This document shows positions 1-12,755 of a stretch of DNA of 64,000 nucleotides, in pieces. The stretch comes from Isoetes taiwanensis (taxonomy: Eukaryota; Streptophyta; Lycopodiopsida; Isoetales; Isoetaceae), in assembly GCA_021234155.1 (NCBI GenBank), contig JAJEKV010000057.1, positions 6,417,821-6,481,820 on the forward strand, written 5' to 3'. A model generated the notes under the pieces. That model saw nothing but the letters and a program-made list of their open reading frames with translations, ran no database searches and was not told where the DNA came from. Each line of letters starts with the position of its first letter. Position 1 is the stretch's first letter. A program made the position numbers and the translations under genes.

Positions 1-70
1 TGCACTGTTTGATCCTACTAACCCCCTTTTATGTTATTGCGTCAATCCTTCTTCCATTATTTTCAAATTT

Positions 71-223
71 GAATTTCAAATGGCTCGACTTTTTTGGAGA
101 TCCCCAGTATCTAAAGCCCATGTGATTTCAATTGAATAGCTGACAGGGTCGTGCCACTCTACCAGCATTTCGAACAAATTTGGATTTCAAATGACCCGAC
201 TTTTTTGGAGATCCCCAGTATCT
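71..223 (+). repeat. Short direct repeat, two copies of about 42 bp
   Basis: The block around TTTTTTGGAGATCCCCAGTA occurs at 71-113 and again at 183-223 with a few differences. The bases in between are unrelated. Confidence 0.75.
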
Positions 224-335
224 AGTATAATTGAAAAGCCTCTATAAGTTGAATTTAATATCTGCCACTCTACCAGCTTATTTTTCGAACTTTGATGATA
301 CCTATGGTGATATGATCACAAATTCAAATTCAAAA

Positions 336-378
336 GGGGAGGGGAGGGGAGGGGCTAGGGAGGGAGGAAGGAAGGGGG
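336..378 (+). other. G-rich purine tract, possible G-quadruplex
   Basis: Consecutive GGGGA units are followed by GGGAGG and GGAAGG units, giving more than four G-runs on one strand. This is compatible with a G-quadruplex or triplex-forming tract. No gene is close enough to assign a role. Confidence 0.45.
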
Positions 379-685
379 GCTGATGAGGCTGAGCCTATCT
401 AATAGCCGCCCTTGAATGTTGGATTTTTTTTGTCACCTGTGGGACCATGTAGATATGTCGAAGTTGGCAGGGCAAAACTGCTCTAACAACCCTAACAAGA
501 CCTCCCTTAGCAAAAACTGACGGGCTGAGCCACTAACAGTTTTCGTTCATTTTAGCTTGACATCGGGGTTTAACACCTCAGTGTCGTGTATAGCTGACGA
601 GACTGAGCCACTCTAAGAGCCTTAGTAAAATCAACTAAATTTGGCAAAAGCTGACGAGGCTGAGCCACCCTAACAACCTTAGTAG
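379..685 (+). repeat. Degenerate interspersed motif GCTGACGAGGCTGAGCCAC
   Basis: Diverged copies are seen near 379, 515, 591 and 647. Three of them are followed by a short CTAA-containing segment. Spacing is irregular, so this is a decayed cluster rather than a clean satellite. Confidence 0.5.
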
Positions 686-3600
686 ATATTTTGCCACTCA
701 AGAATACGTAATCCTTTACATTCTTAGATAGCCTACTTCAATTCTATTACTTACATATTTATGTATCTTTCATTGAGCCGGTTCTATATTACTAAGGGTG
801 GAATCATCAAGATGTCTCCTTTTCTAGTTCTGCAATTAGCGGTATTTTTCCTTTAGTAAGTTAATATTGAAACCTCATCAATTCAGTAACCATTATACCA
901 TTTATATTCCACAAAATGGGGCCACAGCCATTGGATTACAGTATGTATCAAACTAGTCACAGCAAATTAAGACTTAAAGAAAGATATTAATATATCAACA
1001 ATTTCAAGCCTTCTGCCCGACAACTTACACACCTCCCTGCAGCCTGAAGCATGCAATAAGGCCATAGTGCAGCGTCGAGCAGGGGACCCCTGATCCCTCC
1101 TAACTATTCCCCTAAATCTTTTACTTGATTTTCCTACCTAGGATCATCATAGAAACAAAAGAAACCAAATATAACAAAAAGTGAAGCAACACCACCATCA
1201 CCCCGGGGGATTCACCTTTGATCTGCGTATAACCCAGTTAGGGGTTAGGGGTGTTTTTAGGCACTGATCTAGAGCAATATCTATACACAGAGGGGTCAAA
1301 TTGCCTTTTAAAATATGTATACAAGGGGGGTTTTTTGCTATCCTCCGAACGCAGATGCCATACCCCCTTTATGTATAAGTGCATTGATCCCCAGGCATCA
1401 TCAAACCCACCACACCCCTACTGTTCCTCAAAACATGTCACCTTCGGAACCCGAATGATGCATTGCAGGTGCCATCCATGGGATTGATGTCCCGCATAAC
1501 GTACGAACCACCCCTTTGTTGCATGGCAGGAACATATGTGTGCTGAACTGATACCTCTGTTTCATTAACCAGTTGAACCTCATGCATTCTTTTAAACAGT
1601 CCCTCTCCTTATCGGCCTATTCCTTATCTTCCTCTTCCTTACTAGTCTTGAAACCTATCCAGCTCCATCCTAAGAATGATTTAAGAATGCAATTATTTCG
1701 AATTCTTAGTTTTGCTTTAAATTGCATTTTCTTTGAATTCCTAGTTTATTTCCTAGTATTTCCACATAACAATATTTCCATTATCCACAAGTATTCAAAT
1801 AGAAAGACTCCAACAAGTCAAGGAACACATGGAACATACATTTGGTTCCAAAAGTAGGCATTTTGACAGTTATGTAGGACAATAACACAATCAAACCTAT
1901 ACCATTGGGTTTCTAGCGCAATTATCTTTATTTGATCCATGAGGGATCTTTGACACCCAAATTGAAGGGTGGGCTGAGGTATTGTTAATAGGTGGAAAAA
2001 ATCATGAACGGGCTATAGTATCTGCTGCATGTTGGGAAGAAGCTGGGCCTGAGTGTCCGCGTGGTAGAGAAGATGTAGAGCTCTGGTTTTAGTACTAAGT
2101 TAGTTAATGCTTCCCTCTCCCTTGAATTTGGGTGTGGGGCAAATATTTCCTATCTAGCCTTTTGAGGGGCTTATAAATAAGGTTGTATACAATACTTATT
2201 ATATAATAAAATATCCTACCTTCAACGAAAAAAAAACCTATACCATCAATAAAAACGTAATATAAAATGGCTATTGTATAATGTACGATGACATATACAA
2301 CATATAGTGAATAAGAGCAAGGGTAGCAACTTAAGAGCACTATTGCGGTTGTGCGTGTGCTCATCTATTAAGTTTTTGACCAAAAATCTCATGCTTGTGG
2401 AGAGATTGTATACTCCATAACACATTTAACTTGCGTTGTGCACTTTCTTAAAAACGCATCTTCATGGAGAGATTGCATAGCCCATAATACTATTATACCA
2501 ATGGCACCAAGTGCACTACACAAGTCTGAACGTTATGAGATTTGTTGCCTCTAGCATTCGCATTGGGGCAATCCGTAGTGCCTTTGCAACCCCCTTCTTT
2601 TTTCTAAAGGTTAAGGCAAGAGTCAAAATTCAAATGCTGCTGAAGTGTTGGGGTTTGAGAGAGCAAGGTGTTTGACATTTTACCTCGGAACATTGTATTT
2701 TAAGATTTTCTTTTCTTTGCTTTGTTCACCCTAGATTCAACTGATAACCATCGCGGATTTGGCCTAACCTGCTTGAAAAGGTACATTTTCTCTTTCCAGA
2801 ATTTTATTCATACGATAGCAATATTGTGGACTATTGTCTCCTAGTTACGGACGTCTTCTTCCTCACGACTATCAGCTCGCGTTGATTATTTAAGTGAGTT
2901 TCAAATTCGCCTCCATTTGTATGCTACGATTTCAATTTGACACATGCTTCGTAAATTCATCATGCATTCGACAATGTGCATAGTTAAGAAAGAATTATCA
3001 TTAGTCTCAAGTACTAATGAAGGTATTTATAGCTGACAAATACTGTTGTAGAAGCAATGCACTTGATGGCCATAGAGCTGCTGATTTTTTGTCCTTTGGC
3101 ACAAAGAAATAAGTTATTTCCTTTTAAAATTCAATATATAGAAATGATAAATGTGAACAAAATTTTGATCACAACCTATTCATGCCAACAAAGTGAAATA
3201 CAAATATCATCTGGACTTCGAATTGGCAGAGTCCTGAATCATTACAGATGAAATGCGATAGTCATGTTTAGTTATATTTTTCTAAGCATGATAATAAACC
3301 CAATTAACTGATTTGGTTGGCATGATGTGAATGTGCAGGTATGTCAAAGATCTTATCGAGTTTAGGGCTCTACATTATGCTTCTACGACTTCCAACACAG
3401 ACGACTAAATCTATATGCAAACTCAGTTCCGCTAAATTTGTATTCATATAAGTGTGTAAGTTAGTTCCACTATCTTATTAAGTACATACAGTAGGTGCTA
3501 GAAGGCGTACAAAGGACTATTCCCGGTAGGAATTCTTTTTTGATTTTTAATAAACCCCTAGGTGTGATTGTGAGTTGTTTTTTGGCATGCAATGCCAAAT

Positions 3601-5968
3601 AAGATAGTTTTGTCCTTATAGATTCATATTCAGGTAGCATCATCGTGCAGAATCATATTGGTGTCTGCACCTCTTGTTTTACAGAGGCTTTTCCCATTGT
3701 TATCCACCCATAAATGTGGCTAGTAGGAGTTCTTATTCCCCAAGCTATTTATGCCTCCTGTTTTGTAGGCTTACAATGGTAATTATAATTTTTCTGCTTT
3801 GTGTTATTGTTGCAAAATATAAAGTCTTTATTTTATAACTTTACAACATGTCTAAAGGTTGTCTTCACTTATGAAATTGCCTTGTGGTCTAAAGGTTGAC
3901 TTATCACTTATGAAAGAGCCTAGGAAAGTGAGATGTTCTACTTTGGCCTTTGCAGCAGCACCCATTTCCTTGGGGAAAAATATGTCATTTCATGCACCTT
4001 TATACTTTTCCTCTGCAATCCTTAGTAATGGTACAGAATACTCTCCAAAGCCATTATGATGAATTTATTAACTATTATATTGTAATTGGTATCAACTCTC
4101 CTCTTCCTTCCTCTCCTAGTTAATAATGTTTCTATGAAGTAACCATCTTATGGACCTGATGGTCTAATAAAGACGTAGTAAAGCCCTTCAGTTCACTTCA
4201 CTTTTCCAAAAAATTTACTTCACCTCAGGTTCGTAGGAGATCATGGCTATTTCATTTCATTTCGAATGCCAAAACTTTGCAAACACTGCTAGTTAGTCGG
4301 TATAGTTTTGCCAATTAAAAATCTCTGAAGTTGATAAACATTTTCCTGTCACCCCACAGAATGGCCAGATATAAGAGTAAGCCCTCTATTTTGCAGTATG
4401 GCACCTTGGATAATAATGTGGAGTTGAAAGGGGAATAATTACCAAGGCAGGTATGGGACATGTCTGAGTTTCATTATTAGCAAGGAATACCATCGGTTGC
4501 CAACTGTTTACTTTACTGTGTGACATCCTCCGGTGTGAACCAACATTGCTATCAGTGAGGTCAGTTGTGATAAATGATTTCCTGCCAATGCAAAGCAGAC
4601 TTATGCATGCATCTGGAATGTGATCCTTTTCACTTCATAAATTGTTTTCTTCCCTGAACAAACTAGAAGTAGTACGTTCGCAGCTTTTTTCGGTTGAGAT
4701 ACTTTCAATATCACGACACATAAATACAAGATAAGCTTTCGAATGAGCAACATTTTTAGTTTTATGCCTCCTGTTGCTCTAGATTTTTAGCTGCAAATGA
4801 TAATCTGTTCAAAGTGCGACTACTTCTAAAATTTCTAAGTAATTATGAATATATCCTCTATCGAGCATGCTTCTTTTTGACATCATATTATTTATCTTTT
4901 GAGTGCTTAAAGTCTTTCAGAATACCATAAGCCAGGGGCTGGAACCTATGTACAGTGAAGATATTTGACTGTGAACAACTCCCTCAGCTCTCTGAGGCCA
5001 CGCAAAGAAATATTGTCTTTGCATTTGTGGTTGGCCGGACGCATGCATGAGGTATCTACGGTGGTGCCATGATTAAAAAAGGCAATTTCAGCAGCATTAG
5101 GTTCTCGTCTCCTTAGTCACATTATCTTGTTAGGAATATGAAAGCTAAACAAGGAAAATGAGAAAACACAAGACTTTTCCCACAAGACACTTCAATTCAT
5201 TCAATATGAGATACCAAAGATGCATAAGGCTAGAGATGGACAAGCTGGATGCACAAGGCTAGAGATGTGTGCATTCAGCTGCATTGAAATGCAGGAAGAT
5301 GATGGGATGTGATTAAAACTGATAAAAACTCTCATCTTGTGAGATCCTACTTATATTGATTGGTTTTATTAGAAGGAAGAAAACACAGATGATTTGATCA
5401 ACAGTAGAAGGGAAGATTAGCTGTTGACTGTTATAGTATGCCTTGTACTATTGACAATGTCCTGCTGAGGATGTCAAAAGTTGGTATTCGCTGGTCTAGC
5501 GAGTATGAAATGAGAGAAAGAGTAAGTGAAAAGAATGAGATTTGTCCACTGTTTTAGCATAGTACTATGTTATATAGCAGAAGAAAGATAATAACGATTC
5601 CTTTGACCTGCCATTGGTGTGTCGTTGTGGCTATGCAAATATGATTGTGATAAATCCGTTAATAAGTAATATGGCCTAAAGGATAAGTGAAAATGCTAAG
5701 ATAGATAACAAAGGGCCAGTTGTATTGGTCCATGTTGTCTTATGTTTGTTATTGAAAATAATGGGGTCCCTTTTTCCTGAAAATTTCCCTGTTTCCAAGG
5801 GACTTCGTCCACCATGCTATAAAAAGGAATGTTGGAAAGGCATAATTTCTATTCTCAATCTGGTCCAGGATTGCAAGATTGAATACCAAGAATGCAGAAC
5901 AGCAACATGAAGCTAGGATCATATTGGAAGCTGAGCCCCAAAAGAGGCAAGATTAAGAGACAAATTTT

Positions 5969-6160
5969 CTCGCAGTTGATCTGGGCATGCATACATTTCT
6001 GCTGCAAATAATCAAGCATATAAAACCCTTACATGTTGAAGGATCATTTAGATGATCCAACTGTCTCGCAGTTGATCTGGGCATGCACACGTTTCTGCTG
6101 CAAATAATGAAGCATATAATACGCTTACACATTGAAGGATCATTTAGATGATCCAACTGT
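5969..6160 (+). repeat. Tandem duplication, 96 bp x 2
   Basis: Copies at 5969-6064 and 6065-6160 begin CTCGCAGTTGATCTGGGCAT and end GATGATCCAACTGT, differing at only a few positions. The period is a multiple of three, which creates a spurious repetitive open frame on the minus strand. I do not regard that frame as a gene. Confidence 0.9.
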
Positions 6161-8093
6161 ATGGTAGTCTCAAGGGATTTGCTACGATGGTCTTCTGTAA
6201 TCTCACGGTTTCAAGAGATTGCAGGCTCTTCTTTCTGCTCAATCTAATATGTAATTCCACATTTTGTTTGTTTTCAAACGTCTGTTCCTTCACCATCTAA
6301 TATTCTAAAAGCATTGGATGGGAATTTTTTGTGTTTTTCATTCTTGTCAATTTCAGAATCATTCTCATGGCCTCCTTTGATCTTCATGGATGTTAAAATT
6401 TTCTATTATAATCTCGTGGATGCTCAACGTGCATGCTTAGGCGGAATGATCAGGTTCAGAAAGGATTTACTTCTTGCATGTCAAAGATGGTCTGGCTGGT
6501 TACTAGAATATTGTAAACAAATAAAATGCGTTTCAAAGCAATAACAACAAGATCGCACAAGTTTGAAGAGTGGGACAAGTTTAAAAGGATTTACAACAAG
6601 ATGGAAGAATTGGAAGAGCAAAACCGCACTAGAACTCTATAGAAAGGAAGAAAATGCATTTCAAAGCGATAATAACAAGATTTGAAGAGCAAAAACGCAT
6701 CTTCCCCAAGAGAAAAAACATTAAACAAGCAGTAATGACAAGAAGAAAATGTTCTCTGTTCCCAAAATCTTCTGCTCATAACCACAACGAGTTCATATTT
6801 TACTGCACCAAAAAAGGAATTTAAGCGAAAAAGAGCAATATATCCATTTTGGGCAAAATAGCAGACATATTTCATAAAATCTTAGATTAAATCACAACAA
6901 GAACATATTTCACGTCCGAGATAAGAACGTAATCCACTGCACCAAAACAGTTAGCTTTGCTTTACAAGGGAAAGCTTGAAATAGATAAAGAATATAAGTG
7001 AACAACAACTAGTTATGGACAAATTCACTAAAACTCCGCAAGAAGCGTCGACTTTCTGATAATTCTCAATACAACGACAACATTACTGTTTTGACCAAAG
7101 TTCAGACAGATCTGGAAAAAGGGAGACAAAACAGGGTCAAAAGAATCAAATGTATACACACAACAAACTAGTTAATCGCATCCAAATGTCCGCTCTGACA
7201 AGTGCCAAGCATTAAAAACAGCTAGTTCACTCCATAATTTGCTTCACAACAAAAAGCTTCGACATAAGCTAATTAATAGACAAATTCACGAAAAACTGGG
7301 CAAAAAGCGTAGATTTTTTCATAAATTCTCAATACAACGACAACGGTATTAGTCCGAGCAAAGAAATCTGTCAAATATAAATAGAAAGTTTACAGATTTG
7401 CAAAGACAATGAAAATGCATCCACATAAACTATAAACTAGTTAGAAACTTCGCTTGTTCGCTCCGACAAGCGCGAATCCGACAAAGCAAATAGATGGAAG
7501 TTCAAGTTTGTCTTTGTTTCCAAAGTGTCACATTTTCAACGCGGAAATATGGACAGCGTGGCATCTGAGTCCATATTATGACCAGATTTTGATCTTATTG
7601 CTTAAAAAAACGCGCATAGTTTTACCCACAGCATATTCTTTTTGCTCTAGGTGGCATAGCACGTCATATGCATTTTCTAGTCATAACACCTCAATTCCGA
7701 GGCCATTAGGGATGGCCGCATGATCTTTTTTTTTGCCTTCAACGGCAAATTTTGATGCAAAAAATGGAGATGGAGGCCTCCATCTTGAAGTCGGAGGCCA
7801 GTTTTCAATCATTCACTCTGACAGGGGGAGCATCCACAAAAACTAGTTCAATCTGATGGTCCCCCTTTCTTCTTATGCTCTTCCCCCTTTATTCTGCCAC
7901 TCTTCACTCTCTGGTATCCGCTCTCGTATCAAATTGAGATACGGAGGTGGAGGCAACAAAGATTGCATGTGGCCACCCCTATTGGTTCCCATGAACCAAT
8001 TTGCCATCTTATCCTTAGCCCGAACACAAATTCCACTAACTCCGTTGTCTGTGTGGCAAGAACTAATGTGCTATCGCCAACAAAATAAGGCTT
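6161..8093. other. Non-coding AT-rich stretch
   Basis: No recognisable coding sequence. It includes the diverged tandem repeat at 7017-7480. A 108-codon minus frame at 7929-8255 has no family I recognise. Confidence 0.45.
7017..7480 (+). repeat. Diverged tandem repeat, period about 264 bp
   Basis: The block ending CTCAATACAACGACAAC occurs near 7064-7080 and again near 7326-7342. Downstream blocks around AACTAGTTA and CTCYGACAAG recur with the same spacing (about 7166 and 7432). Two old copies are visible. Confidence 0.65.
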
Positions 8094-8996
8094 CATTCCT
8101 AGGATGTGTCCTACAACACACATATTCGGCCAAAGTGAAGTGGAGTTCTCATTGAACTTGAAGTTGCTGAATACAGTACCCCAATATGATAGGAAAAAAG
8201 GACTGAAATTATTGTCCCAAAAACATGCTCCGACATAGACAATCATCGAGAGCATAGAATATTATAGCATCATATAGTCCTACGTGAACAATTGAATTGG
8301 TTACTGAGTTGCTTTCCAATATCAAGGACCAACCGTAATAGACGACCTCGACTCCATGCTAAAACAAGATCTGCTGAAGAATCCGATAGATCTATTATGA
8401 ACCTAGAATGCCGCTAACTCCAGACCAACCTGCAAAAATTGAGACAGCCACACGTTAGGTGGTTAGGTGTCCTTAGTAGGGACAAAATATACTAATGATA
8501 CACAGCTGAAATAGATAAAAGGGGAGGACCGGAGGTCGCAAGACCATGCCGGATTGAAAAACGGGAAAGGAGAAAACCAGTCAACCAATTTGGTGCAAAC
8601 TGTATAGAGATGCATGGGAGACCACCAAATGGTACTGCCTCGGAGGCTACGTTGCCACGCCGAGAGAAAGAAAAAAGGTCAAATATCCTTAGAAGTCACA
8701 AGACTTCGCTAGAGATACAAAGCACAACATACCACTATTGAAAGCTCTAGGCAAAGAAAAACTATTATAGGGAGGGTGAGGTGGGAGACTGGATGAATAA
8801 GTGCAAGTCCAACAGCAGTTCAAGAGAACGCCGATGAAAAGGCTAGAGAGAAGCATGAACCTATAAATAGAGGAAAACTGAAGAGGGAAGGTGGAAAGAC
8901 TTCCCCATCCTAGAAATACCATGGTTCTATATGCTAATGCAATAGAACCATGGCATTCCTAGGATGGGTCCTACGACACACATATTCGACCGACAG
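8094..8996 (+). repeat. Direct repeat pair flanking about 0.8 kb at the 3' edge of the DIRS-like element
   Basis: CATTCCTAGGATG begins two copies of about 42 bp, at 8094-8135 and 8954-8996, which both continue to CACACATATTCG with about five mismatches. The second copy sits directly beyond the recombinase gene and next to a palindrome. Split repeats at element ends are typical of DIRS-type retrotransposons, so this may mark the element's terminal region; that is inference. Confidence 0.5.
8905..8967. repeat. 26-bp inverted repeat with 11-nt loop
   Basis: Left arm 8905-8930 and right arm 8942-8967 pair with two mismatches around the shared core CCATGGTTCTAT. It lies just downstream, in minus-strand sense, of the recombinase catalytic tyrosine segment. 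This is the place where a terminal or internal complementary repeat of a DIRS element could be. Confidence 0.8.
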
Positions 8997-9010
8997 AATA
9001 GGAACCTACC

Positions 9011-9940
9011 TCAAAGACCAAGATTGCGTGATACCATGAGACAACCTTGGATGTCAGGACGAATGTAGTGCGAGTGGGAAGATACCGAGTGCCATCGCCT
9101 ATGAGAGCGAACAACCTCTGAAGGGATAGATGCAGCTGCAGCAGCTGTGGCACCACCACGTCGACCTACATGGGTGCCAAGACTATGGGGATCCAAGCCG
9201 ATGAGGCTTACGGACTCAAACCATCAGGAGCGGGCAGTGGAATAAGATAATGGGTGAGGAGATGACAAACATGAGCGGAAAAGATGGATCATTAATGCCC
9301 CCCCACAGATGGATCAATAGTACGAAAGCAACAACTAATTAGCAAACGCTGCAATAGCGCAACTGGACAGAAGGGAGAGGAAGTACGGGCAATTACGACT
9401 TCCTGACCTCTAGTAGCTTGATCACATTTAGATTTCCGAATGGTTAAATGGACATGGTCAGGAAAAAAGGTGAGATCACGCCAATTTAAGTGAAGGGCCT
9501 CAGAAATACGAAGAAAACTCGCAAAGCAAATTGTGACCAGAGAGGCTTTCATGAGGCTACGCCAATCGGCATGCGGATGGGCAAGCAATGTGATGATTTG
9601 GCGAACATGGGATGCTGCAAGAGGTAAGTGAGACTATGTGGTTGACTGCGTGCATGGTGCTGTTTGGCGGGCTAACATAGAAAGCGGGGTTGCACAAGGG
9701 GAAGGAACATTGATCAGGTTGTGAAAGAATGCAATATGCAGCGGCAACTCCCACCGAGGCTGAGCTATGTCGACTAGAGACTAAGGTGGAAAGAAAGGCA
9801 GCCACATGCAAGGAGGACGCTGGCAAAATTGGAACCCCATGAGACACACACCACCCCCGAAACTGCAGCCAGGCAAAGAAGTAACTTAACAAAGTAGAAG
9901 TAGCACGAGACTGAAGGATAGAGACCAAGACCAAGCCCAT
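9011..9940 (-). pseudogene. Tyrosine recombinase (DIRS-type), frameshifted
   Basis: Site-specific recombinase of the lambda-integrase superfamily, which would integrate the circular cDNA. Three frames carry its parts. An N-terminal DNA-binding segment is at 9940-9600 (pattern LLSYFFAWLQFRGWC, then LPASSLHVAAFL). Box I is at 9588-9292 with the catalytic arginine in FLRISEALHLNWRDL. Box II is at 9196-9011 with RRGGATAAAAAS, then RRW and HYIR, matching HxxR...RW...Y. The family's usual box II is H-x-x-R; here a histidine and an arginine lie near the start of the box but the register is unclear. At least two frame breaks separate the pieces. The family assignment is firm; exact gene ends are not. 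Confidence 0.8.
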
Positions 9941-10533
9941 AAAGGATGAAGAGGACTGATCGTAACATGGGAAAATATCTGAAAAGCCATCAAAGAAACA
10001 TCAGAAAGATGAATAAGATCGACTCCAAAATGCACAACATGGACTCTTACAAGCATCCAACATTAGCAGATGTGTTTTATACTCCAAAAATAATGTTTTA
10101 TGCTAGAACATATGTCAAAAACTATCGCAACAAACTAAACCAACCATCAGAACCTAACGAAAAACTCCTCCTATAAGATAATATCTATAATGAAGCATCA
10201 ATAAAAATATAAATGTCATGAAGATAAATGGTCATTAAGAGAAAAATCACACCGCAGGGCGCATAATGCCACATGGCAGCCGGAGCTAGCAATACAAGAG
10301 GATGTAGAGGGTAGCAGAGCATAGGAGAACTCAGAAAAGAAGAGAGCGTCACGAACAAAAGGCTGCCATGTGGAAGAGTCCTTACCTAATAAAGGCCACC
10401 ACGGGGCAGAGGGCCATGAAAATACAATCAATGTGAGCTTGGCGTGACAAAGGTGAGCATGATGTAACACTTCTGGAACCAAGGCGGGAGAAGGAAAACA
10501 ATAGTTATTGAATAACCGCCAATTATTGGAGAA

Positions 10534-10587
10534 AGCATCTGGGATGATGCGATAGGGATAAGCATCTGGGGTGATGCGATGGGGATA
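10534..10587 (-). repeat. 27-bp tandem duplication inside DIRS pol
   Basis: Two 27-bp copies (10534-10560 and 10561-10587) encode a repeated DAYPxRIxP unit in the C-terminal segment of the RNase H frame. The reading frame is kept. Confidence 0.85.
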
Positions 10588-11584
10588 AGCATCTTTCGTG
10601 TTAAAGATGGGTAGAAGAGCATTGGAGGGACTAGCAAATCGGTCAACATGGTGGGCACCCCACCGCAGCTCCAAGCACTGAAATACTGCAGGAGAAAGGG
10701 AAAACTCATCAAAGCTGCGGACCTTAGATAAGTAATCTGCCCATTCATTTTTAGAACGTGGGATCCATACAGGTTCCAGGCAGATATGATGCTGATAACA
10801 AAAAATGAGAACTTCCAACAATAGAACATGTAACACTGGAGAACGGGAGCCATCATTCTGCAAAAGAAAGAACACGTTCTGGCTGTCACCACGGGCGATT
10901 ACCAAAGAATTGACTAATAAGTCGATACATCTTTGGAGAACTTGAAAGAAGGCAAATAATTCCCGCCAAGTTGAAGACTGGCAGCGTTTTTCCTCAGAGA
11001 AGACTCCAAAAAAGGATAGCATCTCGGAACCAGGCACTAAGAGCCAACCACCCCATCCTTCATCGCTGGCATCAAAACCCAAGGTAGACTTGGCAACAAC
11101 AGGGGGCCATAACGGGGATCTATCAAAGTGAAGAACAACTGTCTGCCATAAGAGGAGTTCTTGACGCGCAAGTGATGACAAGGCAAATGGGATGTCCCAT
11201 AGGTCAGCATTGCGAAGGTCAAGATGAAGGCCGTATGTCAGGGCAGCACATAAGTGACTAGGCGCAAATATTGGATGAATCCCAAGAATTGACCAACTCT
11301 ACGAGCAGTGACCTGAGTTGACATAAGAAGATCAGCACAGATGGATAGGACCCTATTCTTTTTTGCAGCCGAGATGCGAAACAACCCCTCATGAGAGTCA
11401 ACAATGAAAGCTAAGAAAGTGTTGCAATGGGGAAAGACGAAAACGACACTTTTTCCAGGCCAAGACGAAGCCAGCCTGCTGCAAATCGGCGATGATATGA
11501 GATTGAAGAGAAATTGGAAATGACTGGCAAAGGAATAAGATGACATCTACATAAGGTAGGCAACGAATGCCTTAGGCACGCCAA

Positions 11585-11746
11585 AGCCAAACTAATTGTC
11601 TGACGAGTTTGGTAAACACAAAAGGGGCTATAGCTAAATCAAAGGGAAGGACCCTGAAATTAAAGAGCCAAACTAATTGTCTGACGAGTTTGGTAAACAC
11701 AAAAGGGGCCATAGCTAAATCAAAGGGAAGGACCCTAAAATTAAAG
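11585..11746 (-). repeat. 81-bp tandem duplication inside the RT domain
   Basis: Copies at 11585-11665 and 11666-11746 are nearly identical and duplicate 27 residues of an RT core motif (FNFRVLPFDLA...LVRQLVWL). The frame is kept, but an RT with this motif doubled would not fold normally. It is a late lesion, since the copies differ at only two or three bases. Confidence 0.92.
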
Positions 11747-12458
11747 AATTGACCGTCTAGCTCGAACCCCAAGAAAGTGCAATGGGGAGGCCAAATGGCA
11801 ATATGATGATAGCCGGCTTTCAGGTCAATTGCAAAGAGGAAGTCATCTTATTCACGTAAATGGGGAAGCAATTCTAAGGACTCATAACGAAAGGAGGGCA
11901 TCAGCAAGAAGGTGTTCAGAACTCGCAGATCTAAGATAAGGCAAAATTTATCAGGACCTTTAGGGACCACCCCCAAGAGGGAACAGAAAAAGGGGCGGAA
12001 AGGGATCAAGGACGCAGCACATGTTTTAAGAGGGTCACCGACAGCAGAGCGGGTAAATTCTATATGGCCGGGAACAGATGAATGGTTGGATGCTAAAAAG
12101 GGAACTGTGGGAGACTCGGAGGACCATGGGAGACGATAACCGAATTGGATCCAACTCAAAACTTATTGTGAAGAGCAGAATGATTGCCAAAATGGTAAGG
12201 CTGCAAGAAGACGACCTAAAACGATAGATGAGGAGGCTAAATCATCGGAGGTAACTGGGTTGATGCCAAGATGAGGGATGATGGAGGAAAAGGGGTATGA
12301 ATGATTTAGCTGTTCATGTTTAGTGCTTTTTTGTTTCTGACATCTCTGGTCATGTTTTTAGAATGTACGCCTAAACAAACTTCCACCAAATGCTCTAAGG
12401 GACCCAATTAGGACAGAAATAGAAGCAACGAAGCATGTCTCATAAACTAGATGCTTAT

Positions 12459-12487
12459 GGGTCTAAGTTAGATATTGGGGTACAAAA
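12459..12487 (+). repeat. Left terminal inverted repeat of the 10.3-kb transposon
   Basis: 29 bases identical to the reverse complement of 22738-22766. They are followed by GC-rich subterminal DNA with repeated AAGCG-type motifs, also present in diverged form at the other end (GGACGC, AGCAGCGC). TTAT directly precedes it. Confidence 0.95.
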
Positions 12488-12755
12488 AAGCGCGAGAAGC
12501 GGAAGCGGAGAAAGCACGCTAAGCAGCGCCCGGACGCACCTTTTCGATTTCCGCGCGCCTTTTCGGCGAACAATGATTTTGATTGTTAGAGGTGTAATTA
12601 TTCGCGCCCATTGTTACTAATTGAATTGTACAGGCCAATTTGCTCCTCGATTGCACTTCGATTCCTGCATTTTACAAATTGAATCATCCTCTTCAAGGCG
12701 CTTGCTCCGACCTCTTTGTTTCTTGCTGCTTTTTTTTAAAGTATCTTCTTTTCCC

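Larger units (their letters stand above)
1..5968. other. AT-rich region without a supportable gene
   Basis: Only short open frames without recognisable domains occur here. The first 700 bases hold short diverged repeats and a purine tract, listed separately. Nothing resembling a conserved exon, tRNA or transposon terminus was recognised. It could be intergenic DNA or a long intron. Confidence 0.5.
10216..12300 (-). pseudogene. DIRS-type reverse transcriptase-RNase H, decayed
   Basis: The polymerase copies the element RNA and the RNase H domain removes the template. RT motifs run from WIQFGYRLPW (about 12150) through VVPKGPDKFCLILDLRVLN to FNFRVLPFDLAMAPFVFTKL. The active-site box at about 11560 reads YVDV, not YVDD, as if one Asp codon were lost. 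RNase H at 11100-10750 shows the acidic residues in FDASDEGWGG, WRELFAF, RGDSQN and NEWADYLSK. The C-terminal segment with HVDRFASPSN is typical of DIRS pol. Lesions include an in-frame TAA near 12165 and shifts near 11550 and 11200. Confidence 0.82.

Noticed and set aside
5953-6156. Cys-rich repetitive minus frame
   Set aside because: Produced by the 96-bp tandem duplication whose period is a multiple of three; no other coding sign.
7929-8255. 108-codon minus frame, considered as an F-box or kelch fragment
   Set aside because: No repeat or motif spacing could be confirmed, so no family is claimed.
9946-10176. A + strand frame of 76 codons
   Set aside because: It overlaps the minus-strand DIRS region and has no domain; an antisense shadow.
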